From Caldilineaceae bacterium SB0661_bin_32 (GTDB lineage: Bacteria; Chloroflexota; Anaerolineae; Caldilineales; Caldilineaceae), in contig VXMH01000017.1 in assembly GCA_009841235.1 (NCBI GenBank), forward strand, positions 1 to 64,000: a stretch of 64,000 nucleotides of DNA, in the 5' to 3' direction. Numbering within the stretch: the stretch's first letter is position 1; each line of letters opens with the position of its first letter. Under the pieces are notes generated by a model, which was not told the DNA's origin, did no database searches, and saw only the letters and a program-made list of their open reading frames with translations. Both the position numbers and the translations under genes were made by a program. Of the stretch, positions 45,706 to 54,185 are shown one piece after another.

Positions 45706-47139
45706 ATGTTAACGAGACTGCAAGTGTCCGGATTCAAAAATTTGGTCGACGTGGATGTCCGTTTTGGCCCCTTCACCTGTATCGCAGGCGCGAACGGGAC
45801 GGGAAAGTCCAATCTGTTTGATGCGATACAGTTTCTGGGCAGGCTTGCCAGCGACACGTTCGTGGATGCCGCGGCGTCGATTCGGGCCGAAGAGGACAAG
45901 GCGTCATCTGTTCAGAGTCTGTTCCATCGCATCGGCAGTGAGTACGCAGATAGCATTTCGTTCAGGGCGGAAATGATAATTCCCGATAAAGACGTGGACG
46001 ATCTGGGGCAGGAAGCAAAGGCTACGTTCACTTTCCTGCGATACTCTTTGGAATTGGCCTATCGGGTTGACGGGAATCTGCCGTTTTCTGGCTCCTTTGA
46101 GCTTATACAAGAGAGCTTGGAACACATCAAATTAGGCGAAGCGTCGAGACACCTCAGGTTTCAACATAGCGCCAAGGATTGGCGGAATTCAGTTGTGAAA
46201 GGTCGAAGGGCGGCTCCATTCATTTCTACCGTTGAGCACGAGGGGCAGAGAGTTGTCCGCTTGCACCAGGACGGCGGCAGCAGCGGACGGCCTCAGTCAT
46301 TTTCGGCTAACAATCTCCCCCGCACAGTACTATCAACCACCAACGCGACCGAGAGCCCAACCGCTTTGCTTGCACGGAGGGAGATGCAGTCGTGGCGACT
46401 GCTCCAGCTGGAGCCGTCGTCGTTGCGCAGGCCTGACGATTTCATGACGCCTCCGGGGATGCGACCAGATGGTTCCCATCTGCCGGCCACGCTCTATTCG
46501 CTCGCTCACTCCCACAATCAGATAGATTCTGACGGACAGGACACCTGGATTTATGAACAGATCGCCTTGAGGTTATCCGAATTGATCGATGACGTGTATG
46601 AGGTCACCGTCGATAGAGACGAGAAGAGGCAACTATTGACCCTCCAAGTACAGGACAAGAACGACACGACCCATCCAGCGCGTTCTTTGTCTGACGGCAC
46701 TCTCCGTTTCTTGGCACTGGCTGTATTGGCACTGGATCCTTCTGCCCAGGGCGTCATCTGCTTGGAGGAACCGGAAAACGGCATTCACCCTGGACGGATA
46801 GCGGCCATGTTGGAGTTGCTTCAAGACATAGCAGTCGACGTCACCAGGCCTGTTGCCACGGACAACCCACTTCGCCAAGTGATAGTCAATACCCATTCTC
46901 CTGCGGTCGTCCATCAGGTCCCGCCCGAGAGTCTGCTTATCGCGGAGACGGAACAAGCCATCCGCGATAACAGACGCTTTCAAAAGGCGGTCTTCAAGTG
47001 GTTGCCTAACACTTGGCGCAGCGTTGCAGATCCAATTGAGAAAGCCGTGATGAAAGGACGACTGCTGTATTACTTGAATCCCATTCCAGATAACGGCAGC
47101 CAACTCAGTTTACAGATTGAAAATTCGGGAATGTACTGA
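45706..47139 (+). CDS. AAA/ABC-type ATPase of an ATPase-Toprim pair
   Basis: 477 aa from ATG 45706 behind ATGGAGGCC. RecF/OLD-like: Walker A GANGTGKSN at residues 28-36, a long variable middle domain (about 60-300), an ABC signature SLSDGTLRFLALAV (327-340), Walker B VICLEEPENGIHP (350-362) and VNTHSPAVV (H-switch). The Toprim protein gene begins 2 bp after its stop. Such pairs occur as OLD-type nucleases split in two and as PARIS/AbiL-like abortive defence systems. The exact type cannot be assigned by eye. Confidence 0.88.
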   Translation: MLTRLQVSGFKNLVDVDVRFGPFTCIAGANGTGKSNLFDAIQFLGRLASDTFVDAAASIRAEEDKASSVQSLFHRIGSEYADSISFRAEMIIPDKDVDDLGQEAKATFTFLRYSLELAYRVDGNLPFSGSFELIQESLEHIKLGEASRHLRFQHSAKDWRNSVVKGRRAAPFISTVEHEGQRVVRLHQDGGSSGRPQSFSANNLPRTVLSTTNATESPTALLARREMQSWRLLQLEPSSLRRPDDFMTPPGMRPDGSHLPATLYSLAHSHNQIDSDGQDTWIYEQIALRLSELIDDVYEVTVDRDEKRQLLTLQVQDKNDTTHPARSLSDGTLRFLALAVLALDPSAQGVICLEEPENGIHPGRIAAMLELLQDIAVDVTRPVATDNPLRQVIVNTHSPAVVHQVPPESLLIAETEQAIRDNRRFQKAVFKWLPNTWRSVADPIEKAVMKGRLLYYLNPIPDNGSQLSLQIENSGMY

Positions 47140-47141
47140 CG

Positions 47142-47786
47142 ATGGATGAGCTCCGTTACACGCTTGTTGCCGAGGGAAGCAGCGATGCGGCCTTACTACC
47201 TATTCTGAATTGGTTGCTGATCCAGAATGGAGTGCGTTGTCCTATTCAAGGAGAGCGTGCGGATGTGGGGGCGCTACCGCTTCCGATAAGACCAAAATTG
47301 ACGGACAAGATTAGCGCCAGTCTTGACTTCTACCCTTGTGACCTTCTTTTTATTCACCGAGATAGCGACAGATACACGCGAGAGAAGCGCACGCAAGAAA
47401 TCTGTAAGGCTATCAGCGACTTGCCCGAGGAACTGTCACCAGTTTTTGTGTGCGTCATTCCAGTTCGGATGCAGGAAGCATGGCTTCTGATTGATGAAGC
47501 CGCTATAAAAAGTGCGGCAGGAAATAGGCGCTATGCTGGTCAACTGAATTTGCCCCCACTAAATCGCCTAGAAAGAATACCCGATGCAAAGGAAGTCCTG
47601 AACGGACTACTAAGACAGGCGAGTGATCTCAATAGACGTCGGCAGAGGAGATTTCCCGTAGCGAAACGCGTGCGCCTCGTTGCAGAGTTCATAGAGGACT
47701 TTACACCGTTGAGGCAGCTAAGCGCATTTGTGGCGCTTGAAGAGGAAGTCAGAAGCGCGATTCAGGCGAACAATTGGGACCTTTGA
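47142..47786 (+). CDS. Toprim-domain protein, partner of the ATPase
   Basis: 214 aa. The Toprim core is visible as LVAEGSSDAALLP (Glu11, Asp15) and DLLFIHRDSDRY (Asp74, Asp76), the catalytic acidic positions, with a C-terminal helical domain (RLVAEFIEDFTPLRQL). This resembles DUF4276/RloB/AbiLii-like proteins. Starts 2 bp after the ATPase gene, with no independent binding site, so it is translationally coupled. Likely a nuclease or RNase effector triggered by the ATPase (inference). Confidence 0.82.
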   Translation: MDELRYTLVAEGSSDAALLPILNWLLIQNGVRCPIQGERADVGALPLPIRPKLTDKISASLDFYPCDLLFIHRDSDRYTREKRTQEICKAISDLPEELSPVFVCVIPVRMQEAWLLIDEAAIKSAAGNRRYAGQLNLPPLNRLERIPDAKEVLNGLLRQASDLNRRRQRRFPVAKRVRLVAEFIEDFTPLRQLSAFVALEEEVRSAIQANNWDL

Positions 47787-47823
47787 AGTCAGTAATCGGA
47801 CACATCCGACTGCACAGTTGAGA

Positions 47824-50286
47824 ATGCCCCCCCAACCTTGGATTCTGAGACCACAAGTAGAACCTTCGCCGGCGCTGCGGGCTGCGGTGGGCGGGCATCC
47901 GCTGGTGGCGCGGCTGCTGGCGCAGCGGGGGATCGATACGGCGGAGAAGGCGCTGCCTTTTCTGGACAGCGGGGCGTATGCGCCGGCGCCGCCGAGTGCG
48001 CTGGTCGGTTTGGACAGGGCGGCGGATACGCTGATCGATGGCATCAGGCGAGGCAAGAACTTTCTCGTCTGGGGGGACTTCGACGTGGACGGCCAGACGA
48101 GCACGACGCTGCTGGCGGCGGCGCTGCAGGAGCTGGCGGGGCCGCAGCGGGTGCGCTTTCACGTGCCGAACCGCTTCAGTGAAGGTCACGGCATCAAGCC
48201 CCACGCGCTGAAGGAGCTGCTGGAGGATGCGAGCTTTGAGCCGCAGATGCTGCTGACGTGCGACACGGGCATCGGCGATGGGGAGGGGATCGGCATTGCC
48301 AAAGATGCCGGGCTGACGGTCGTCGTCACGGACCACCATGATTTGCCGGCTGAGTTTGCGGACGTAGAGCCGGGCGCGGAGCCCCCGTGCGGTGAACCGA
48401 GCGAAGTTGCCGGCGAGCAGAGCGTGCGGCGGGCGGACGCGATAGTCAACCCCAAGTTCCTGCGTGCTGATGATCCGCTGCGCACGCTGCCGGGTGTGGG
48501 CGTGGCCTACAAATTGGTGCAACGGCTGTACGAGCTGGCCGGTGACCCTGACGGGGCGGCCCAGTTTCTGGACCTGGTGGCGCTGGGCATTGTTGCCGAC
48601 GTGGCCGAGCAGCAGCATGACACACGTTACCTGCTTCAGATTGGGTTGGACAGACTGCGGCGGACGGAACGGATCGGTCTGAAGGCGTTGATGGAGAGTG
48701 CCCGGCTGTCGCCGGAAAGCGTTGACGCGCAGGCAATCGGCTTTCAGATCGGTCCGCGCATGAACGCGCTGGGGCGGTTGGATGATGCGACGGTGGCGGT
48801 GGAACTGCTGACGACGGATGACGCGATCCGCGCGGGGCAGCTGGCGGCGCAGATGGAGCGGCTGAACAATGAGAGGCGGCTGCTGACCAGCCAGATTACG
48901 CAGACGGCGTTCGACATGCTGGAGCGGGAGCCGGTCCTGCTGGACTTCAACGCAATCGTCCTGGCAAATCCCAACTGGCATGCAGGGATTATCGGCATCG
49001 TTGCGGCGCGGCTGGTTGAGGAGTTCCACAGGCCGACGGTACTGCTGTGCAGCCCGCCGGGCGAGCCGGCGCGGGGAAGCGCCCGCAGCACAAGCGGCGT
49101 GGATATCGGCGCGGCGATCGCGGGGTGCGGGGCGCTGCTGATGCACCATGGCGGGCATCCCGGCGCGGCCGGGGTGACGCTGGAAGCAGCCAACATTGAC
49201 CGATTTCGGCGTGAGCTGAGCCGGCAGGTCGACCAGCACAGGGTTGACGCAGGGCCGGAAGGGCTGCACATTGACGCGGAGCTGCCCTTCTCCGAGGTTA
49301 GCCTGTCGCTGGCGGAGGAGATTGAGCGGCTGGCCCCCTTCGGCAACGGCAACCCGCTGCCCAAATTTGTAAGCCAGGGCCTGACGGTGGTTCAGGACCG
49401 ACGGATCGGGCGGGACGGCGCCCACCGGCGGCTGCTGTTGCAGGATAGGGAGGAGAGGAGACAGACGGCGGTCTGGTGGCGCAGCGCGGACGTGGATCTG
49501 CCGGGGGGCGCAGTTGACATTGCTTATACGCTGGGCGTCAACGAGTATCGCGGGGAGCGGTCGGCGCAGTTGACGCTGGAGGCGGTACGGGCGGCGGAAG
49601 AGGTGGAGGCGACGGGCTTCGTCGACGGTCCGGCGGGAGAGCGTGCTCTCCATGACTTGCGCCGCGAACGTGTGGCTGCGGCCGATTTGCCAGATCTCGA
49701 CAACGCGGTCTGGTTTGCGGAGGGTACGCGCCTGGGCCGCGTTCCCTACCGGTCGCGGCTGGAGGCGGCCCGGGCAAAGACGGGAGTTCCGCTGGTTTTG
49801 TGGAGCAGTCCGCCGTCGCCGGAGCTGCTGCACTGGCTGGTGGAAAGGGTGGCGCCGTCCGAACTGTATCTGATCGGCCGCGACACGGCGGAGGCGCAGC
49901 CGGACGCCGTATTGAAGCAGGTAGCGGGGATGGTAAAGTGGTCGATGCGACCCAGCGCGAACGGACGCGAGGGCGGAGCGGCCCAGGACAGCAGGCTTCC
50001 GATTGACAGGCTGGCGGCGCGCATCGGCGTAACGGAGGAGATCATTCGCTGCAGTCTGCTCTGGCTGGACCAGAAGGGGCTGCTGCAGTTGCAGGGGTGG
50101 GAAGAGAGCGACGTCGCACGCGTAATGCCGGGGGACGGGAGCGAAGGCGACGGTGGTGAGCGCAGGCTATTGCAGGAAGAGTTGAAGGAGTTGCTGGCGG
50201 AGGTGCGAGCTTACAGGCGATTCTTTCAGCGGGCGCCGGTGGGGGCGCTGGGGATCCTCGTTCCGAATGATCAGGGTCGTGTATAA
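47824..50286 (+). CDS. recJ: Single-stranded-DNA exonuclease RecJ, long form
   Basis: 820 aa from ATG 47824, chosen because the alternative in-frame ATG at 47728 lies in the Toprim gene. DHH motifs: VWGDFDVDGQTST (Asp pair at 86-88), VVVTDHHDLPAEF (170-172), GVGVAYKLVQRLYELAG; the DHHA1 end shows HHGGHPGAAGVTL. An OB-fold domain follows (about 520-590). About 200 residues further, to the end, form a winged-helix-like region not in E. coli RecJ (577 aa). It overlaps the next promoter at its stop. The gene stands between the two defence-like groups. Confidence 0.95.
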   Translation: MPPQPWILRPQVEPSPALRAAVGGHPLVARLLAQRGIDTAEKALPFLDSGAYAPAPPSALVGLDRAADTLIDGIRRGKNFLVWGDFDVDGQTSTTLLAAALQELAGPQRVRFHVPNRFSEGHGIKPHALKELLEDASFEPQMLLTCDTGIGDGEGIGIAKDAGLTVVVTDHHDLPAEFADVEPGAEPPCGEPSEVAGEQSVRRADAIVNPKFLRADDPLRTLPGVGVAYKLVQRLYELAGDPDGAAQFLDLVALGIVADVAEQQHDTRYLLQIGLDRLRRTERIGLKALMESARLSPESVDAQAIGFQIGPRMNALGRLDDATVAVELLTTDDAIRAGQLAAQMERLNNERRLLTSQITQTAFDMLEREPVLLDFNAIVLANPNWHAGIIGIVAARLVEEFHRPTVLLCSPPGEPARGSARSTSGVDIGAAIAGCGALLMHHGGHPGAAGVTLEAANIDRFRRELSRQVDQHRVDAGPEGLHIDAELPFSEVSLSLAEEIERLAPFGNGNPLPKFVSQGLTVVQDRRIGRDGAHRRLLLQDREERRQTAVWWRSADVDLPGGAVDIAYTLGVNEYRGERSAQLTLEAVRAAEEVEATGFVDGPAGERALHDLRRERVAAADLPDLDNAVWFAEGTRLGRVPYRSRLEAARAKTGVPLVLWSSPPSPELLHWLVERVAPSELYLIGRDTAEAQPDAVLKQVAGMVKWSMRPSANGREGGAAQDSRLPIDRLAARIGVTEEIIRCSLLWLDQKGLLQLQGWEESDVARVMPGDGSEGDGGERRLLQEELKELLAEVRAYRRFFQRAPVGALGILVPNDQGRV

Positions 50287-50349
50287 TGATGCCCCTAGCG
50301 AATAGCAGACGCATTTTTCCGGATCATTTCGAATTTATCTGTCTTTTAT

Positions 50350-50379
50350 TTGCAGCAGACGTATAGAAAATGGTATAAC
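50350..50379 (+). promoter_or_regulatory. Promoter of the ATPase-helicase cassette
   Basis: TTGCAG (50350-50355), 18-bp spacer and TATAAC (50374-50379), with TGG in front of the -10, lie in an AT-rich stretch 37 bp before the GTG start. A second -10-like box, TATAAT at 50282-50287, overlaps the recJ stop, but its -35 is poor. Confidence 0.55.
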
Positions 50380-50415
50380 AGACTAACTTTTTTTCACTCT
50401 GGAAGGGTATATTTT

Positions 50416-51321
50416 GTGAATCACATACTCGTTGAGCAATTGAAGATCGGGCAATCGGATCTCATGCCCCGATTCAAGGCGCTACAGGCTATGACCAGCG
50501 CGTTGAAGCAGGGAATGCGTCTGACATCGCAAGAAAAGCTCGACGCCCTGCCCATGCAGAAGGCATTGGCCAAGTTTGAGGCCGCTCTGCAAGCTGTCGA
50601 AGAACAGGGCCTGGTCACCGATGAACTGCGGACAATCCACAAAACCTTTGCTGACGTAACGCAGCAGGCGCTGGAGGCATTGGCTTTCGACTTTGCTCGT
50701 GATCTGAGGGAATTGTTCGAGACACAAGGTGAAACGGTGTCGGGTCGGCCACCCACAGTCGTGGTCGGCGAATTAGTATTGCAGCTGGATGTCAATGCGC
50801 GTAAAGGCCAGTGGTTCTACGGCAGGGAGGCGCTGACAAAGCCTCTGGCCCTGTCGTTCACAGCAATTCCTAAAGCGTATGACCAGCAGAAAAAACAGAT
50901 TGTCGAGCGGCAGACCGATGCCGGCCAGTTTCTGCAAGAACTGTACAGTACCTGGAATGAACTGATCGAGCAGCGTTCCCGCTATCCTGTCGGAGGGCGC
51001 ATCAACGTTATCGAGATCTACAGCAAAATGGTGCTCAACCGCCAGAACACCCGCTTCTGGAATCAGCCTTCTCGCCGCACATTCAGAGACTACGAACGCG
51101 TTTTCTTTGTACGGGATCTGGTCCTGGCACAGAAGGCGGGCGCGCTGGTAAACGTGGATGGCAAGGAGCTGCGCTTGCGTCTGGGCGTTGCGACGAAGAG
51201 CCAAGCGGAGCAAGCGAACCGCAGCATATGGATTCCGAATGGCCCGCTGGATGGTGTATTCTATGCCGACATATCGTTCGAGAAGGATAATTCGAAACAG
51301 CAAGACCTGTGGAGCCGCTAA
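50416..51321 (+). CDS. Unknown 301-aa protein, first gene of the cassette
   Basis: Starts at GTG 50416 behind GGAAGGG. Not recognised. An all-helical N-terminal half (about 15-105) with heptad-like leucines (ALAKFEAALQAVEEQG, TFADVTQQALEALAFDFARDL) could form a coiled coil. The C-terminal half (about 115-300) is mixed, with the segment WFYGREALTKPLALSFTAIP and a basic patch RFWNQPSRRTFRDYERVFF. No catalytic motif. Its stop overlaps the ATPase start by one base (TAATG), so they are made together. It may be an adaptor or scaffold of the ATPases (inference). Confidence 0.75.
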   Translation: MNHILVEQLKIGQSDLMPRFKALQAMTSALKQGMRLTSQEKLDALPMQKALAKFEAALQAVEEQGLVTDELRTIHKTFADVTQQALEALAFDFARDLRELFETQGETVSGRPPTVVVGELVLQLDVNARKGQWFYGREALTKPLALSFTAIPKAYDQQKKQIVERQTDAGQFLQELYSTWNELIEQRSRYPVGGRINVIEIYSKMVLNRQNTRFWNQPSRRTFRDYERVFFVRDLVLAQKAGALVNVDGKELRLRLGVATKSQAEQANRSIWIPNGPLDGVFYADISFEKDNSKQQDLWSR

Positions 51322-52595
51322 TGAGCCTTTCCCCATCATTGGCCCGCCATATCATTGAGAATTTGGGGACCAGCGGCACGCCGCCGGCTCGGGGGGTTCA
51401 GCATTTCAATGTGGGCAATCGCTCTCTACTTGATGCCTTGGATGAGTACTATTTCTCTTCCTATCTGCAGAATGGCGGCGGCGCCTACAAGATCGTCGTC
51501 GGCGATTACGGCAGCGGCAAATCCCACTTTCTATATTGCTTGCAGGATCTGGCCTGGAGTCAGGAATTTGCCGTCGCCAAAGTGGACCTCAGTCCCGTGG
51601 AAACTCCCTACAACGACCAACGACTGGTCTATGCTGCGGTGGCCCGAAACCTGATCTGGCACGAGAAAGGGCAGGAGATCAGCGATGAGAAGGGATTGAC
51701 TCGGTTCCTGGAAGGTACTCTCACGAGATTCGTCGGCCACCCTGTCCTGGAGACTCTCACCCACCCCAACTACACAGGTCTCGTGGATACATTGGAAAAG
51801 GCGGCCATCGACAGCCTAGCCTATAAAAGAGCAATCCTGGGCTATTTTGACGCGCTGATTCGCAGGCACGAAGCCCGGCTGGACTCGATCACCCGTTGGC
51901 TGATGGGGGAGACGACCAGCCCCGACGATACGAAAATTCTGCGCGGCCTCGGCGTCACCGAAAAAATTACCCGCCCGAATGCCTTTCGGATGCTGCGCTC
52001 GCTGGTACAGACGATCCGGGAACTCTCCTACAACGGCTTGGTCCTGCTGTTCGATGAGGTGGACCGAATGGCCAGCATTGGCGGCAAGGCGGAAAGACTG
52101 GCGACAGACAATCTGCGAGAGGTCATTGACCGTACCAGGGACGACCTGCCCGGCAGCATGTTCGTCTACGCAGTGCCTCCCCAGTTCATCAACGAAACTG
52201 TACCTCGGTACGACGCGTTGCGACAGCGCGTACAGGCTTTTGGCCCCTTCTCACGTACAAATTCTTTCAGTCCGCAGATCAATCTGGAACGCTTGGACGT
52301 CGACGAAAACGTCCTAATGCTGACCATCGGTGAAAAACTGATCCCAATTTTCGAAACAGCGTTCAATACAGATCTGGATCACCAGACACAACGTGCCAAC
52401 GCGGAGATTCTGGCAAATGTCGCCACGGACATGTTCCTGGACGTGAGCCACAGACGGTTATTCGTCAAGAGCTTCGTCACAGCGTTAGCCCAGCAGAATG
52501 CCGGTGATGAGCATACCTTGGCCGAAGCCGAAGCAAACGCGATCATGCGCGGGCAGGTGGCAGAACTGAGCGCAGGCGAAACACCGCCATATTGA
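51321..52595 (+). CDS. BrxD/DUF2791-like P-loop ATPase 1
   Basis: 424 aa. Walker A VVGDYGSGKSHFLY (Gly61-Ser68) and Walker B LVLLFDEVDRM (240-250). Between them lie VDLSPVETPYNDQRLVYAAVARNL and RAILGYFDALIRR, as in the BREX ATP-binding domain family. A C-terminal helical part follows (TLAEAEANAIMRGQVAEL). ATG 51321 shares one base with the upstream stop. Such proteins load or power helicases in BREX-type loci. A predicted DNA-dependent ATPase, not proven. Confidence 0.82.
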   Translation: MSLSPSLARHIIENLGTSGTPPARGVQHFNVGNRSLLDALDEYYFSSYLQNGGGAYKIVVGDYGSGKSHFLYCLQDLAWSQEFAVAKVDLSPVETPYNDQRLVYAAVARNLIWHEKGQEISDEKGLTRFLEGTLTRFVGHPVLETLTHPNYTGLVDTLEKAAIDSLAYKRAILGYFDALIRRHEARLDSITRWLMGETTSPDDTKILRGLGVTEKITRPNAFRMLRSLVQTIRELSYNGLVLLFDEVDRMASIGGKAERLATDNLREVIDRTRDDLPGSMFVYAVPPQFINETVPRYDALRQRVQAFGPFSRTNSFSPQINLERLDVDENVLMLTIGEKLIPIFETAFNTDLDHQTQRANAEILANVATDMFLDVSHRRLFVKSFVTALAQQNAGDEHTLAEAEANAIMRGQVAELSAGETPPY

Positions 52596-52659
52596 AACGC
52601 GTCAAAAGCGGCCCTGCTCAAACGGGGCGCGATGGTTGAATTTCCCACTGGATTCCGGC

Positions 52660-54069
52660 ATGATTGGTGAAAGTGTAGAGCACCCCCAATATGGACGCGG
52701 CCGGATTGTCGCGCAGTATCGCAATGGCACAGAGTGGATGGTGCATTTTGCCAGCGGTTTGCGTTTTCGCCGGTCCAGACTGGAATTCAACGGCCAGCGC
52801 CCGCGAGAGACCCTTGTGTCCGCTGGCAACCTCTCCCGCATTGTCCCCATGCCGATGGCCCCCGACCACTGGGAGGCCCGTCACCTGATCGAGTCTCTGC
52901 GGATGGGCGTGGCGCCAGCGCAGCGCATCCGCGATCTGACGATAGGCCTGGAAGCCGAGCGCAAGAGCCTCACGCAGGCATTGCACCAAGCTCACAGCGA
53001 AGGCGGCGCGACGCGGGCAGTCCTCGGTGAGTACGGTTATGGCAAGAGTCATATCATCGAACTGACCACCCAAGAGGCGCTGGACTGCAATTTCCTCGTT
53101 GCCGCCACCAGCCTGGACTTGCATGAACTGCCGCCCCACCGGGCCTTCGACATTTACGGCAGTCTGATGCGCAATCTGCGCTACCCGCAAAGTGACGAGC
53201 GTGGGCTGGGGCCGCTTTTGGCAGAGATAGCGAAGACGCCGGCGCTTCAGGCCAAGTTTTCTGAAAGCGCGCCGGAAGCGGATGATCCACTGGTCTGTGG
53301 CTTGCAGGCGCTCGGCGAAAGCTCCTCTTCAGACAAGCGGGCTGCCTGGCAAAACTGGCTGATGGGCGGACGCAAGGAGAGATGGATGGATTGGGCGATG
53401 AAGCGGTCGAGGCCCCGTGGATTTCGCTTCCCCTCAATTTACCGGAACAGCCACAACGCCCGTCAGATTGCTTATCTGCTGACAGGCATCAGCGTATTGG
53501 CCCGGCTGGCCGGCTACAGCGGCCTTTGCGTACTGCTTGACGAAGCGGAAAGCTACTCGCTCCTCTATCCTTATCAGCGCCCCAAAGCCAGTCTCTTCTT
53601 CAGCGCTGTGGTGCGGGCCGCGTTGGGGAACTCTGCGATCAGAATCAATCCTGACGGTCTGCCCCAACATCGTTTTCGGGAGTATCCCATCCGGTACGGT
53701 GGAAGCCAGTCCTTGTTCTTCCTGTTTACCGTTACCCACAGCGACATACCGCTGGAAGCCTGGCTTGAGGATGAGCAGATCCTGCACCTGGACCCCCGCT
53801 ACACAGCCCAAGAGATTGACAGATTTTTGGAACAGGCGCTGGCGTTCCACACCCAAGCGTACGCATACGAACCTGACGAACGCCACCGGAAGGTATGCCA
53901 GGGCGCAGCTAAACATCTGGGTCAGGGGATGCGTAGTAACCATCTGAACATTCGTGCTGCCATGCGACTGTCTGTGGAACTCTTTGACCTGCTTTACCTG
54001 CACCCGGACTATACGGCGGCAACGTTACTGAGCGAATTGCGAAAGAGTTTGAGTCAGCAAGCCATATAG
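52660..54069 (+). CDS. BrxD/DUF2791-like P-loop ATPase 2 with N-terminal Tudor/SH3-like module
   Basis: 469 aa from ATG 52660; an in-frame TTG at 52636 is also possible. Residues 1-45 (GESVEHPQYGRGRIVAQY, WMVHFASGLRFRRSRLEF) match the HPxFGxGxV barrel at the C-terminus of UvrD/PcrA helicases, a binding module for RNA polymerase or DNA. The ATPase core has Walker A GEYGYGKSH (123-131), LDLHELPPHRAFDIYGSL, and Walker B CVLLDEAESY (290-299). It differs strongly from ATPase 1 in sequence. The end (QQAI, stop at 54067) may be premature; a coding-like frame follows. Confidence 0.8.
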   Translation: MIGESVEHPQYGRGRIVAQYRNGTEWMVHFASGLRFRRSRLEFNGQRPRETLVSAGNLSRIVPMPMAPDHWEARHLIESLRMGVAPAQRIRDLTIGLEAERKSLTQALHQAHSEGGATRAVLGEYGYGKSHIIELTTQEALDCNFLVAATSLDLHELPPHRAFDIYGSLMRNLRYPQSDERGLGPLLAEIAKTPALQAKFSESAPEADDPLVCGLQALGESSSSDKRAAWQNWLMGGRKERWMDWAMKRSRPRGFRFPSIYRNSHNARQIAYLLTGISVLARLAGYSGLCVLLDEAESYSLLYPYQRPKASLFFSAVVRAALGNSAIRINPDGLPQHRFREYPIRYGGSQSLFFLFTVTHSDIPLEAWLEDEQILHLDPRYTAQEIDRFLEQALAFHTQAYAYEPDERHRKVCQGAAKHLGQGMRSNHLNIRAAMRLSVELFDLLYLHPDYTAATLLSELRKSLSQQAI

Positions 54070-54185
54070 ATTACGCGCCAGAGCTAGAAACAATCGCTGC
54101 AGATTTGAATTTTCAGCTAATCAATGATCTTTCCATAGATATCGCTGAACTGAAAGCATGGCTTGATGACTTGGACACAGCATGA
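53988..54185 (+). other. Overlapping -1 frame, possible true C-terminus of ATPase 2
   Basis: In the frame one base behind ATPase 2, codons are open from 53988 to the stop at 54183-54185. After the ATPase stop they read DYAPELETIAADLNFQLIND, then LSIDIAELKAWLDDLDTA, which is protein-like and acidic. There is no start codon in the open stretch except TTG at about 54099. The stop overlaps the helicase start by 20 bp. This would be the ATPase C-terminus after a -1 phase change, but I cannot exclude a chance frame. Confidence 0.35.

Noticed and set aside
47749..49833. Very long open frame on the - strand (694 codons) across recJ
   Set aside because: It is antisense to RecJ, whose catalytic motifs are clear, and is rich in Arg, Pro and Gln as expected from the shadow of GC-rich coding sequence.
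50287..50415. A small gene or RNA between recJ and the cassette
   Set aside because: Only promoter-like boxes are visible; no start codon with a protein-like frame and no stable stem.
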